A stretch of DNA of 64,000 bases from Marinomonas flavescens. Lineage in GTDB: Bacteria; Pseudomonadota; Gammaproteobacteria; Pseudomonadales; Marinomonadaceae. Position 1 is the first letter of the stretch, and each line of letters begins with the position of its first letter. Shown here piece by piece: positions 19,306-28,423 of the stretch. The notes beneath the pieces are model-generated. The model was given only the letters and a program-made list of their open reading frames with translations, made no database searches and was not told the DNA's origin. A program made the translations under genes and the position numbers. The DNA lies in assembly GCF_004352835.1 (NCBI RefSeq), contig NZ_SJSB01000004.1:236067-300066 (forward strand), in the 5' to 3' direction.

Positions 19306-19380
19306 CTGTTGATGTTAGCTCTGTTGATGTTAGCTCTGTTGATGTTAGCTCTGTTGATGTTAGCTCTGTTGATGTTAGTT
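19306..19380. repeat. Five tandem copies of a 15-bp repeat
   Basis: CTGTTGATGTTAGCT is repeated five times head to tail (last copy ends TAGTT). The array fills the gap between the stop of the QueD-like gene and the hisI ribosome site, and its last copy overlaps that stop codon. Because the unit is a multiple of three, the minus strand stays open after the stop as LTSTE repeats. Confidence 0.95.
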
Positions 19381-20242
19381 ATGCTGCTGTTTGTTTTTCT
19401 GAAATAGCACCTTTGCCAATGCCTTCAAAGGCATAAACTTCGAGGTGCTTGCCAGGGTTTTCTGTAGCCAATATGCCTGCTATGTGTGCAGAAAGAGACT
19501 CTACTGTGGTGTCTTCATTAATCATATAGACTTGTTTGCTGTCGATTTTAAGCTCAAAAAGACCTTGGGCGCTTTCATAAGCAAAGTGGTGATACTGTTT
19601 GCTCTCTTTTTGAATAATGCCAAGTAAGTCTTCATCTGTGCCTAGGTAAATGTCTTTCCAGCGCTGCGCCCAGTTTTGCTCTAAAGAAGGCGAGCGGATG
19701 CCATCTAGATAGATTTTAATGGTTGATCGATGACCATGAGCAATACGCTGGCAATTTCCTGCATGCTTTTTTAATCCGTGGCTATATTGATACTGCGCAC
19801 CATCAATGCGTTCTGATGAAAGTTGTAGGCTGATGGCCTCCAATTCGACTGGCAATAAATCTAATATTTTAGATTCAATCCATCTGGCAGCGTTTTCTGG
19901 TGTGACTGTGTCTGTTGGCAATGCGCAGATGGCTTGAGTAGGGGCGTCACACTGAAAGTGTCGACCGTCATCGTGTTTGAATTGAAACGATACTCGGTTG
20001 TTGTTGAGTGTGGTTATGGTTGAGTTTTTATGCTCTGCTGGCACAACCAGCATGTGGTCAATGTTTTCATCTAGCCATTTTTTAATGCGCTTTTTTACGA
20101 TGCTGAAATCACATATCATGCTTTCATCATTTAGTTTGCCCGTTAGTGTGATATCGGCCTGCCAGCTTTCACCTAAAAGGCCTCTTTCAGCGTCAAAGTA
20201 AGACAGGTCAACATGGGTCAGGTTTTCAACAAACAACTTCAA
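19379..20242 (-). CDS. Two-domain 6-carboxytetrahydropterin synthase-like (QueD/PTPS family) protein
   Basis: A 287-residue protein, about twice the length of QueD, apparently two T-fold PTPS units in tandem. The N-terminal unit begins FVENLTHVDLSYFDAERGLLGESW and has MICDFSIVKKRIKKWLDENIDHMLVV, a typical PTPS core. The C-terminal unit begins about residue 140 with SSERIDG and has the HGHR metal motif (AHGHRSTIKIYLDG). QueD makes 6-carboxytetrahydropterin for queuosine. Whether this duplicated form does the same is unknown; the classic catalytic Cys is not obvious. The start is TTG at 20242 behind GGAG. Confidence 0.8.
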   Translation of the reverse strand: MKLFVENLTHVDLSYFDAERGLLGESWQADITLTGKLNDESMICDFSIVKKRIKKWLDENIDHMLVVPAEHKNSTITTLNNNRVSFQFKHDDGRHFQCDAPTQAICALPTDTVTPENAARWIESKILDLLPVELEAISLQLSSERIDGAQYQYSHGLKKHAGNCQRIAHGHRSTIKIYLDGIRSPSLEQNWAQRWKDIYLGTDEDLLGIIQKESKQYHHFAYESAQGLFELKIDSKQVYMINEDTTVESLSAHIAGILATENPGKHLEVYAFEGIGKGAISEKQTAA

Positions 20243-20403
20243 GCAGTCACTCCTATAAATATAATGGCGAATATATTAGCGTAAATAGCGAAACGGGTAC
20301 TAATTTTAAACCCCGCAAGGGGTAGGGTGGTGTTTATAAAGCGTTCAAATCAGTGGGCGAAAATGCTTTTTTGCTAAGCATTTGAAAAACGTAGCAAAAG
20401 TTG

Positions 20404-20431
20404 TTGATATTTCATAATAGCTGCGTATAAT
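20404..20431 (+). promoter_or_regulatory. Sigma-70 promoter of the 4.5S RNA gene
   Basis: TTGATA, 16 bases, then TATAAT: a near-consensus promoter. Initiation would fall near 20438, giving a leader of about 24 bases before the proposed mature 5' end. Confidence 0.75.
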
Positions 20432-20461
20432 TCGGCTCCAAGGTCAACAGGCCTCCTTTAT

Positions 20462-20574
20462 GGTGTCTCTGCTGGTCCCCTCGCAACAATAAGTCGTTAA
20501 TCTGGTCAGATCCGGAAGGAAGCAGCCACAGCGATGGATTTGTGTGCCGAGGTGCGGCTGGTAGAGGTGCCACC
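20462..20574 (+). ncRNA. ffs: Signal recognition particle RNA (4.5S, small bacterial type)
   Basis: The universally conserved SRP apical element is present: GGTCAGATCCGGAAGGAAGC with its GGAA tetraloop, and the pairing strand ...GTGTGCCGAGGTGCGGCTGG. The ends GGTGTCTCT and AGAGGTGCCACC pair to close a single long hairpin of about 113 nt. This RNA binds Ffh and targets inner-membrane proteins to the Sec translocon. The ends are estimated from pairing and could be off by a few bases. Confidence 0.93.
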
Positions 20575-20931
20575 TTATACTCCAGTCCTGAACGCCTACT
20601 CGTATACTAATATTTTATTATTAGTGATGTTTTTAATATTTGATTATCATGCTTAAGTTTTTAGCAGCTGTTTGACGTCGGCATCATAAATGGTGCGTCT
20701 GTTTAGATAATGCTTGGCTATTAAGTATTTAAATAACTATTTTGTATTAGCATCAATACGTGAACGTATGGGTTCTCTAGTAATTGTTCTGCTTTTTGTA
20801 TACTGGCTAAATTTATTTAAATTGTATATAATTCGCGATCAGGTTTTCCTCAGAGAATATCCAGAAAAAATTTCGTTAAGGCATGTAAATTGTTACAGGC
20901 CTTGCTCCCACCAAAAAAGGTACACATTTAC
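20575..20931 (+). other. deaD leader region with a likely promoter
   Basis: This 357-base gap has no convincing gene; the open frame in its second half has no ribosome site and runs into deaD out of frame. A consensus TATAAT at 20827-20832 would start transcription near 20839 and give a leader of about 90 bases before the deaD ATG. No good -35 pairs with it. A cold-shock-type leader is possible but not demonstrated. Confidence 0.45.
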
Positions 20932-22791
20932 ATGTCTGACGCTGAAATTCAGCCTACATTTGATTCGTTGGGCTTAATTGCCCCTGTTCTTAAAGCGGTT
21001 GCCGATCTCGGTTATGAGCAACCCTCAGCTATCCAAGCGCAAAGTATTCCATATTTACTAGAAGGTCGTGATCTTCTGGGGCAAGCGCAGACGGGTACTG
21101 GTAAGACGGCAGCGTTCGCGCTACCGCTACTGTCTCGCATAGACGTTACAGACAAAACGACACAACTACTTGTATTGGCTCCAACACGTGAACTTGCTAT
21201 TCAGGTTGCTGAAGCATTTCAAACGTACGCTCGCCATCTTCCAGATTTTCATGTTTTGCCAATTTACGGCGGCATGTCATACGACACTCAACTTCGTCAG
21301 CTAAAGCGTGGCGTTCAAGTTGTTGTTGGTACGCCTGGTCGTGTGATGGACCATATTCGTCGTAAAACATTAAAACTAGATGGTCTTAAAGCGCTAGTTC
21401 TTGATGAAGCCGATGAAATGTTACGCATGGGCTTTATCGATGATGTTGAATGGGTTCTTGAACAGACTCCACCAACTCGTCAAATTGCTTTGTTTTCTGC
21501 AACGATGCCTGCAGTGATTCGTCAAGTGGCTAACCGTCACCTAACGAACCCTAAAGAAATTAAAATTGTTACGAAAACATCGACAGCAACAACAATTACT
21601 CAAAAATACTGGCAAGTAAGTGGTCTGCATAAGCTAGACGCCTTGACTCGTATTCTTGAGATGAGCGAACACGATGGCATGATCATCTTTGTTCGTACTA
21701 AAGCGGCGACAGTTGAATTGGCTGAGAAGCTAACGGCTCGTGGTCATGCTTGTGAAGCCTTGAATGGTGACATTAGCCAGAATTTACGTGAGCGTACGGT
21801 TGATCGTATCAAGAAAGGTCAAATCGACATTCTTGTTGCGACAGACGTTGTGGCGCGTGGTTTGGATGTTGAGCGTGTTAGTCACGTAGTCAACTACGAC
21901 ATTCCATACGATACAGAGTCTTATGTTCACCGTATCGGTCGTACTGGTCGTGCTGGTCGTTCTGGTACTGCGATCTTGTTTGTTGCTCAACGCGAACGTC
22001 GTATGTTGCAAGCTATTGAGCGTGCGACTCGTCAGCCGATTGAGAAAATGAATTTACCTACTGCTTCTGATATTAATGAGCAGCGTGTAAGTCGTTTCAA
22101 ACAGCGCATTACAGACACAATGGATAATGAGAACCTAGATTTCTTCTTGGAGCTTGTAGAAAGCTACCAGAAAGAAAACGAAGTTGATCCGTTGAAAATG
22201 GCCGCTGCTTTGGCCCATATGGCTCAGGGTAAAAATCCTTTGCTATTGTCTGAGATGGAAGTGCGTCAAGAGCGTCGCGAACGTTCTGAGCGTAGCGATC
22301 GTCCAGATCGTGGTGATCGAGGAGACCGTGGAGATCGTCCAGATCGCGCGCCTCGTGAACGCAAACAGCGTCCAGTTACTAAAGATGCGATGCCATTGAA
22401 AGACGATCCAAATACCGAGATGACTCGTTATGTGGTTCAAGTTGGTTACAGTGATGGCGTTAAGCCTGGTAACATTGTAGGCGCGATTGCGAATGAAGCG
22501 GACATCGAAAGCCGTTACATTGGTCATATCGAAATCTACGAAAACTTTGCAACGGTTGATTTGCCAACAAATCTTAAAGCAGAAGCGATCGATAAGCTGA
22601 ACAAGACCCGCATTTGTGGTCAGCGTTCTGAGATTGCTAAACTTGAAGATGCGGATGCATTGAACAAGCTTGCGGCAGCGCCAGCGCGTCGTCGTCCAAG
22701 CAGCAATGGTTCTGGTGATCGCCGTCGTCCGGCTAATCGCGATAATAATCGTGGTGATCGTCGTCCAAGAGCACCTCGCAAAGACAGCTAA
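20932..22791 (+). CDS. deaD: DEAD-box ATP-dependent RNA helicase DeaD/CsdA
   Basis: About 619 residues. The Q-motif (PTFDSLGLIAPVLKAV, then PSAIQAQSIP), AQTGTGKT, PTRELAIQ, DEADEML, SAT and HRIGRTGRAGR motifs are all present. An RRM-like DbpA RNA-binding domain follows (RYVVQVGYSDGVKPGNIVGAI, to about residue 575), then an Arg/Gly/Asp-rich basic tail. A second RERSERSDRPDRGDRGDR stretch lies between core and RRM. In E. coli CsdA acts in ribosome assembly and in the cold degradosome with RNase E. ATG at 20932 was used because an upstream in-frame extension lacks family resemblance. Confidence 0.95.
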   Translation: MSDAEIQPTFDSLGLIAPVLKAVADLGYEQPSAIQAQSIPYLLEGRDLLGQAQTGTGKTAAFALPLLSRIDVTDKTTQLLVLAPTRELAIQVAEAFQTYARHLPDFHVLPIYGGMSYDTQLRQLKRGVQVVVGTPGRVMDHIRRKTLKLDGLKALVLDEADEMLRMGFIDDVEWVLEQTPPTRQIALFSATMPAVIRQVANRHLTNPKEIKIVTKTSTATTITQKYWQVSGLHKLDALTRILEMSEHDGMIIFVRTKAATVELAEKLTARGHACEALNGDISQNLRERTVDRIKKGQIDILVATDVVARGLDVERVSHVVNYDIPYDTESYVHRIGRTGRAGRSGTAILFVAQRERRMLQAIERATRQPIEKMNLPTASDINEQRVSRFKQRITDTMDNENLDFFLELVESYQKENEVDPLKMAAALAHMAQGKNPLLLSEMEVRQERRERSERSDRPDRGDRGDRGDRPDRAPRERKQRPVTKDAMPLKDDPNTEMTRYVVQVGYSDGVKPGNIVGAIANEADIESRYIGHIEIYENFATVDLPTNLKAEAIDKLNKTRICGQRSEIAKLEDADALNKLAAAPARRRPSSNGSGDRRRPANRDNNRGDRRPRAPRKDS

Positions 22792-22815
22792 TCCTGTTTT
22801 GTAGCGTGATATTTT

Positions 22816-22852
22816 AAAAAGGCTGAGCAATTATGTTGCTCGGCCTTTTTTT
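22816..22852 (+). terminator. Rho-independent terminator of deaD
   Basis: A ten-base stem GGCTGAGCAA / TTGCTCGGCC (one mismatch) is followed by seven Ts, 30 bases after the stop. Confidence 0.9.
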
Positions 22853-23012
22853 ATGGCTAGGTAAAAGCTTTTATGATTGGATAAAGGTGTTTATTGACGA
22901 GATGAAGGTCTTTATAGCTGTATGAAAAGAGCCATGCTCTGCTTTACGCTGTCTCTGTGTTGTGAATCTGTTAGAATCTTTTTGCTTTCTTTTTTTGACC
23001 AAAAGGCCTGTG

Positions 23013-24044
23013 ATGAACGAAATTACTATAATCAAGCCAGATGATTGGCATCTACATTTTCGCGATGACGACATGCTGCTAGAAACCGTACCGGCCACGG
23101 CGCGCTGTTTTGAGCGTGCGGTGGTGATGCCGAATCTTGTGCCACCTGTGACCACAGCGGCGTTGGCATTGAGCTACCAAGAGCGCATTCTAGCGGCTCG
23201 ACCTGAAGGGAGCACCTTCACGCCTGTGATGACGATCTATCTTACTGATAAAACCTCGGTGGAAGATATTCAGGACGCAAAAAAGGCCGGTGTATTGGCG
23301 GCTAAAATGTATCCAGCTGGCGCGACCACGAATTCCGACTCAGGTGTGAATTCCCTAGAGTCATTGTATCCCGTGTTTGAGGCGTTAGCGGACAACGACA
23401 TGTTGTTACTGATTCACGGTGAAGTGACGCAAAAGCACATTGATATTTTTGATCGTGAAAAAGAGTTTATCGATCAGCATATGGTTAATATTGTTGAGCG
23501 AGTACCAAACCTGAAGGTGGTATTCGAGCATATTACAACGAAAGACGCGGCCGATTTTGTGTTGGCGGCCCGTGATGGTGTTGCAGCGACTATCACCCCT
23601 CAGCATTTGTTATTGAACCGCAACGACATGCTGGATGGCGGCATGCGTCCACATAATTACTGCCTTCCAGTGTTAAAGCGCAGCACTCACCAAGAGGCAC
23701 TGCGTGCCGTGGTGAAATCTGGCTCTCCTAAGTTTTTCTTAGGGACAGATTCGGCGCCACATGCGAAGCATCGTAAAGAGTCAGATTGTGGCTGTGCTGG
23801 TTGTTACAGTGCTTGGTCTGCCCTTGAGCTTTACACGCAAGTGTTTGATGAGCTAGATGCGTTGGATAAGTTAGAAGGCTTTGCTAGCTTGCATGGTGCT
23901 GATTTTTACGGCTTGCCTCGAAATACACAAACTGTCACCTTGGTAAAAGAAGCGTGGCAAGTGCCTGATAGCATTGTTTTGCCAAATGGTGATTCAATTG
24001 TGCCTTTCTTTGCTGGCAAGCAAGTGAATTGGAAGTTGAAATAG
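23013..24044 (+). CDS. pyrC: Dihydroorotase, class II
   Basis: A 343-residue PyrC, close to the E. coli length. It catalyses the reversible cyclisation of carbamoyl-aspartate to dihydroorotate in pyrimidine synthesis. The binuclear zinc site is visible: DWHLHFRD (HxH), the lysine of KMYPAGATTNSDSG that is carboxylated in the family, HGE, FEHITT and the catalytic aspartate in GTDSAPH. ATG at 23013 was chosen over an upstream frame because AAGG lies seven bases before it and the sequence then begins MNEITIIKPDDWHLH as in PyrC. It is a lone gene. Confidence 0.95.
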   Translation: MNEITIIKPDDWHLHFRDDDMLLETVPATARCFERAVVMPNLVPPVTTAALALSYQERILAARPEGSTFTPVMTIYLTDKTSVEDIQDAKKAGVLAAKMYPAGATTNSDSGVNSLESLYPVFEALADNDMLLLIHGEVTQKHIDIFDREKEFIDQHMVNIVERVPNLKVVFEHITTKDAADFVLAARDGVAATITPQHLLLNRNDMLDGGMRPHNYCLPVLKRSTHQEALRAVVKSGSPKFFLGTDSAPHAKHRKESDCGCAGCYSAWSALELYTQVFDELDALDKLEGFASLHGADFYGLPRNTQTVTLVKEAWQVPDSIVLPNGDSIVPFFAGKQVNWKLK

Positions 24045-24259
24045 TGTCTGCAAGGCGCTAAACAATAGAGCGAAAAGAATGGAAAGAAAGGTCGAGTTCA
24101 GTAATGGGCTTGGCTTTTTTTATGTGAAAAACTGAGCGTTAGCCAAGGGTTGAATGCATCTTTAAAATATATTCAGGGCTGGTGGCGATAAGTTGTTTAG
24201 AAGGTGTGGAAGTATTTATGGATAAGACAGATCGAGAAGTTACTAAGAGAGGTATTAAG

Positions 24260-24344
24260 TGGTGCGGATGGAGAGACTCGAACTCTCACGCCGTGAAGCA
24301 CTGGAACCTAAATCCAGCGTGTCTACCAATTCCACCACATCCGC
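24260..24344 (-). tRNA. tRNA-Leu (anticodon TAG)
   Basis: Read on the minus strand, GCGGATG pairs with CATCCGC, the discriminator is A, and the CCA end is encoded. The anticodon arm is CTGGA-TTTAGGT-TCCAG with anticodon TAG, and an extended variable arm (TGCTTCACGGCGT) marks a class II tRNA. The T arm holds GTTCGAGTC. It decodes CUN, chiefly CUA/CUG, leucine codons. Confidence 0.96.
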
Positions 24345-24363
24345 ATGTCGTGTTGACGCGTGC

Positions 24364-24391
24364 ATAATACTTATATCTAGCTGTAATGCAA
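24364..24391 (-). promoter_or_regulatory. Promoter of tRNA-Leu
   Basis: On the minus strand, TTGCAT is followed by 16 bases and TATTAT, ending about 19 bases before the tRNA 5' end. The stretch after the -10 (GCACGCG) is G/C-rich, as in stringently controlled stable-RNA promoters. Confidence 0.6.
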
Positions 24392-24523
24392 GGTTTTTTA
24401 ATTTTATTTGAGTGGGTAGCAACGGCTTTCTTTTTGGCTATTGCCCGCCCTACCAAGGACAAAGCACACAAAAAGTGATTTAATAAAGATCCTCTTTTAT
24501 TCGCCTTTAGATAGAGTTTCAAA

Positions 24524-25255
24524 ATGGAAAGCAGCTCAGTTTCTTCGCTTCTTGACCCCCTTGATCTTGTTACCTTATTTGTATTTATTGCCTGTTGGGG
24601 TGGTTATGCTTTTTATGCGACTTATAACGCTAAGCGCCGTCCTTGTCTTGTGAGTGTGTTGCATCAATTTCGGCTGGCGTGGATGTCGCGCTTATTAAGG
24701 CGTGATAATCGCATTGCTGATGCGTCCGTTATGGCGAACCTAGAAAGAAGTAGTTTGTTTTTTGCCTCGAGTTCATTGCTGATTATTGCCGGTTTATTTG
24801 CTGGCTTTAAGTATTCCAGTGAGGCGCTTGAAGTCTTGTCGGACTTTTATTTAATGGCGCCGGGTAGTCGCCAAGAATGGGAACTTAAAATCATTGTGCT
24901 AGTGCTGATTTTTGCCTATGCCTTTTTTACCTTTACTTGGTCGGTTCGACAATATAACTTTTGCTCAGTATTAGTGGGTAGTGCGCCATTGGCGACTGAA
25001 CGCGGTATTGAAGATAGTGAGCGGGAGCTGTATGCCATGTATATGGCGCAAATATGCAGTTTGGCGGCCAATCAGTTTAATTACGGGTTGCGAGCATTCT
25101 ATTTTTCCATGGCGTTTAGTGCTTGGTTTCTTGGGCCATATTTCTGCATGGCGGCGAGTGTTATGGTTGTTGCTGTTTTATACCGTCGAGAATTCAGATC
25201 AAAAACTTTTAAAACATTGAGTCGAGGGCTCGTTATTAAATCCCATGCTTCCTAA
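24524..25255 (+). CDS. DUF599 family inner-membrane protein
   Basis: A 243-residue protein with about four membrane segments: around 17-33 (VTLFVFIACWGGYAFYA), 78-95 (FFASSSLLIIAGLFAGF), 124-141 (IIVLVLIFAYAFFTFTW) and a hydrophobic C-terminal stretch about 195-222. The layout with a basic loop after TM1 and the NFCSVLVGSAP motif fits DUF599. The function is unknown. Its 3' end overlaps the next gene by 11 bases, so the two are likely translated from one message. Confidence 0.8.
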   Translation: MESSSVSSLLDPLDLVTLFVFIACWGGYAFYATYNAKRRPCLVSVLHQFRLAWMSRLLRRDNRIADASVMANLERSSLFFASSSLLIIAGLFAGFKYSSEALEVLSDFYLMAPGSRQEWELKIIVLVLIFAYAFFTFTWSVRQYNFCSVLVGSAPLATERGIEDSERELYAMYMAQICSLAANQFNYGLRAFYFSMAFSAWFLGPYFCMAASVMVVAVLYRREFRSKTFKTLSRGLVIKSHAS

Positions 25256-25955
25256 TTTTCCTAAACCATTACCCGATCATGACACCCCCACCAACCGTAC
25301 TGTTAAGGTTGATGACAGGTTGTATCAATATTTAATCGATGTCTCCGTCCGTGAGAGCGACATATTAAAAGCCTTACGACGTGAAACCGCCCAATATCAT
25401 ATGGCCAGAATGCAACTTTCTCCCGAAGTCGGGCAATTGTTGAGTTTGCTGGTTAAGCTGCAAGCGCCGAAAAAATTATTAGAAATTGGCGTCTTTACCG
25501 GCTACAGCACCTTATCGATGGCGATGGCGATGCCTGACAATGCCAGACTAGTTGCGATTGAAAAGAAGCAGATGTGGCTGGACATTGCGTCTCGTTATTT
25601 GGAGGAAGCGGGCGTTCTGGATCGCGTCACTACTTATTGCGATAAGGCGTTGCCAGTGCTTGAATCTTTGCTGGATGAAGCGGGCACCTTTGATTTCATT
25701 TTTATTGATGCGGATAAAAAGAACTTACTGGCGTACTACCATTTAGCCAAGCAATTGCTGCGCCCTGGTGGCTGTCTATTGATCGACAATACCTTGTGGT
25801 GGGGCAATGTGGCCGACGAGGCGTTTGATGACAAAGACACCTGTGTGGTACGTGAGTTAAACAAAACCATTCATCAGGACGCTGAGGTCGAGTTGTCTTT
25901 GATTCCCATTGGTGATGGTTTGACGCTAGTACGAAAAAACACCGAATTCTCCTGA
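25245..25955 (+). CDS. Class I SAM-dependent O-methyltransferase (caffeoyl-CoA OMT type)
   Basis: A 236-residue methyltransferase of the small cation-dependent O-methyltransferase family. Visible elements are LLEIGVFTGYSTLSMAMA (SAM motif I), VAIEK, FDFIFIDADKKNLLAYY (metal-binding Asp region), GGCLLIDNTLWWGNVAD, and the closing LIPIGDGLTLVRK. These enzymes methylate catechol-like hydroxyls; the bacterial substrate is unknown. It overlaps the end of the DUF599 gene in another frame. Confidence 0.9.
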   Translation: MLPNFPKPLPDHDTPTNRTVKVDDRLYQYLIDVSVRESDILKALRRETAQYHMARMQLSPEVGQLLSLLVKLQAPKKLLEIGVFTGYSTLSMAMAMPDNARLVAIEKKQMWLDIASRYLEEAGVLDRVTTYCDKALPVLESLLDEAGTFDFIFIDADKKNLLAYYHLAKQLLRPGGCLLIDNTLWWGNVADEAFDDKDTCVVRELNKTIHQDAEVELSLIPIGDGLTLVRKNTEFS

Positions 25956-26029
25956 TATATCCCTTCCTGCTGGGCAGCGGGCTTCTAGAATGCTGTATTT
26001 TATGGTTTTTGCTTCTTTTTTATAAATAC

Positions 26030-26061
26030 GCCTCTTGAAATTCGTTGAAGAGGCTTTATTT
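26030..26061 (+). terminator. Terminator of the methyltransferase gene, or overlapping heat-shock promoter
   Basis: A perfect seven-base stem GCCTCTT / AAGAGGC with an 11-base loop is followed by TTTATTT. The left arm also contains CTTGAAA, the sigma-32 -35 consensus, with a loosely matching A/T-rich -10 about 13 bases later and htpG starting at 26135. Either reading, or both, is possible. Confidence 0.5.
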
Positions 26062-26134
26062 AGATTGCACAAGTATTAAGAAATACACCCTTGGTTTTAT
26101 CTGAGGGTTCATTCAAATAGGAGCAAGCTATAAC

Positions 26135-28063
26135 ATGGCAACTGATACTCAAAAAGAAACGTTAGGATTCCAAACAGAGGTAAAACAACTACTTCATTTG
26201 ATGATCCACTCTTTGTACTCCAACAAAGAAATTTTTCTAAGAGAGCTCATTTCTAATGCGTCTGACGCAGTAGACAAGCTTCGCTTTGAGTCTGTCGCTA
26301 ACGCAGACCTTCTCGCTGAAGATCCAAATCTACGTGTGCGCATTGAATTTGATAAAGACACGAACACCGTCATTATCGATGACAACGGCGTGGGTATGTC
26401 TCGTGAAGAAGCCATTACTAACTTAGGTACCATTGCTAAGTCTGGTACTTCTTCTTTTCTAGAGCAATTAAGTGGCGACCAGAAAAAAGACAGCCAATTG
26501 ATCGGTCAATTCGGTGTGGGCTTTTACTCTGCTTTCATTGTTGCAGATAAAGTCACAGTAGAAACACGTCGTGCTGGTGCCACTGAAAACGAAGCAGTAC
26601 GCTGGGTGTCTGATGGTTCTGGTGAATTCACTATTGAAAACATCGACAAAGCCACTCGCGGTACACGCATTACTTTGCACTTGAAAGCAGACGAAAAAGA
26701 CTTCGCGGATAATTTCCGTCTTCGTTCTTTGGTGACTAAATACTCAGATCACATTTCTATCCCTGTGGAAATGGAAAAGCCGGTTTACCCAGAAATGGAC
26801 GAAGAAGGCAATCCAAAACCTGTTGATGAAACCAAGGCGCCTGAATTTGAAGCAGTGAACTCTGCAAAAGCTTTGTGGACTCGTCCTCGTAACGACGTCA
26901 CCAAAGAAGAGTACGAAGAGTTTTACAAGCACGTTTCTCATGACTATCAAGCGCCTTTGAAATGGTCACATAACAAAGTCGAAGGTAAGTTGGAATACAC
27001 AAGCTTATTGTACATTCCATCCAAAGCGCCGTATGACCTTTGGAACCGCGACATGCAGCGTGGTCTAAAGCTCTACGTGCAACGTGTTTTCATCATGGAT
27101 GAAGCCGAAGCCTTCCTACCTCCTTACATGCGATTCGTAAAAGGTGTGGTGGATTCAAACGATTTGTCTTTGAATGTGTCTCGTGAAATCTTACAGAACG
27201 ACCACGCGGTTGATTCTATGCGTTCAGCATTGACGAAACGCGTATTGGATATGCTGGCGAAAATGGCGAAAAACGAGCCAGAAGATTACCAAAAATTCTG
27301 GGATGAATTCGGTAATGTAATCAAAGAAGGCCCTGCAGATGACATGGGCAACAAAGACAAAATTGCTGCATTAATTCGTTTCAGTACGACGAAAACCGAT
27401 GCACCAGAGCAAACAGTGTCTTTGGCTGACTACATTGAGCGCATGACAGAAGGCCAAGATAAGATTTACTACATCTACGCTGAAAGCCATAACACGGCGA
27501 AAAACAGCCCTCACTTAGAAATTCTTCGTAAGAAAGGCTACGAAGTGCTTCTATTGAGTGATCGTATCGACGAATGGATGATGTCTTCTCTACAAGAGTT
27601 TGATGGCAAATCTTTCCAAGATGTGACCAAAGGCAAGCTGGACATCGCTGAAGACGACAGTGAAGAAGCGAAGAAAGAGAAAGAAGAGAAGGCGGAGCAT
27701 ATCAAGCCTTTGCTTGAGCGCATGAAAAAAGTATTGGATGGAAAAGTCGCGGATGTTAAGAGCACCGATCGTCTAACCAGCTCTCCTGCGTGTCTTGTGG
27801 TTGGTGAGAATGACATGGGCTTGCAAATGCGTCGTTTGCTTGAGCAAGCGGGTCAGCAATTGCCAGACTCTAAGCCAAGTCTAGAAGTGAATCCTGATCA
27901 CCCAATTGTGGCGAAAATGGATTCTGAATCCGATGAAGAGCGTTTCTCTGACATGACTTGGTTGTTGTTTGAGCAAGCAACGTTATCTGAAGGTGGTCAG
28001 CTTGAAGATCCTGCAACCTTTGTTAGTCGTATGAATAAGTTGATCGTTCAGCTGAGTAAATAA
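26135..28063 (+). CDS. htpG: Molecular chaperone HtpG (Hsp90)
   Basis: A 642-residue Hsp90. The N-terminal GHKL ATPase domain shows [25 protein letters not shown], and [17 protein letters not shown]. The middle domain has the conserved LNVSREILQ, and the C-terminal dimerisation domain ends LVQLSK with no eukaryotic MEEVD. It is a cytosolic ATP-dependent chaperone working with DnaK and client proteins. A GGAG ribosome site precedes the ATG, and the upstream CTTGAAA hints at sigma-32 control. Confidence 0.98.
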   Translation: MATDTQKETLGFQTEVKQLLHLMIHSLYSNKEIFLRELISNASDAVDKLRFESVANADLLAEDPNLRVRIEFDKDTNTVIIDDNGVGMSREEAITNLGTIAKSGTSSFLEQLSGDQKKDSQLIGQFGVGFYSAFIVADKVTVETRRAGATENEAVRWVSDGSGEFTIENIDKATRGTRITLHLKADEKDFADNFRLRSLVTKYSDHISIPVEMEKPVYPEMDEEGNPKPVDETKAPEFEAVNSAKALWTRPRNDVTKEEYEEFYKHVSHDYQAPLKWSHNKVEGKLEYTSLLYIPSKAPYDLWNRDMQRGLKLYVQRVFIMDEAEAFLPPYMRFVKGVVDSNDLSLNVSREILQNDHAVDSMRSALTKRVLDMLAKMAKNEPEDYQKFWDEFGNVIKEGPADDMGNKDKIAALIRFSTTKTDAPEQTVSLADYIERMTEGQDKIYYIYAESHNTAKNSPHLEILRKKGYEVLLLSDRIDEWMMSSLQEFDGKSFQDVTKGKLDIAEDDSEEAKKEKEEKAEHIKPLLERMKKVLDGKVADVKSTDRLTSSPACLVVGENDMGLQMRRLLEQAGQQLPDSKPSLEVNPDHPIVAKMDSESDEERFSDMTWLLFEQATLSEGGQLEDPATFVSRMNKLIVQLSK

Positions 28064-28108
28064 CATCACACCAATGTTTTGTACTTAGACTCAGCGTTAA
28101 TATGATGT

Positions 28109-28145
28109 AAAAGCCCAAACTCCTTGTGGAATTTGGGCTTTTTTT
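28109..28145 (+). terminator. Rho-independent terminator of htpG
   Basis: AGCCCAAA / TTTGGGCT stem with a 12-base loop and a run of Ts, about 45 bases after the stop. Confidence 0.9.
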
Positions 28146-28342
28146 GTTTCTTTATATTGCTGAGATGTCAGATCGTCAGTAACACGAAATTTGTCTGTGT
28201 GTTGAAGGAAATCTACATGGCTATGATTCTAGAGACTGAATATAGGACTCTAAGGGTGAAATGTACTAAGCTTACCTCAGTGGTTCTCAACAGTAGGTAG
28301 TAATGGGGTACTGGAATTTAACGAAGGGGAGTAGCAAGGCAT

Positions 28343-28372
28343 AAAAAAGCCAGCGTGGTTTTAGCGCTGGCT
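28343..28372 (-). terminator. Terminator of the DUF2062 gene
   Basis: Read on the minus strand: AGCCAGCG / CGCTGGCT stem followed by TTTTT, about 50 bases after the stop. Confidence 0.8.
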
Positions 28373-28423
28373 TAGTGGTTAATCAGGTATTTATTTTTTT
28401 GTGGGGCAAATTTTTTGAAAATA

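Larger units (their letters stand above)
28064..28423. other. Intergenic region between convergent htpG and DUF2062 genes
   Basis: The region holds two terminators, listed separately, one for each flanking gene. The roughly 200 bases between them have no supported open frame or RNA. Confidence 0.5.

Noticed and set aside
20714..20977. Short open frame between the 4.5S RNA gene and deaD
   Set aside because: It has no ribosome site, overlaps the deaD start in another frame and resembles no family; it is taken as leader sequence.
22243..22830. 195-codon open frame on the minus strand of deaD
   Set aside because: It lies opposite the Arg/Gly-rich coding region; its Thr/Ile-rich translation is the mirror of those codons.
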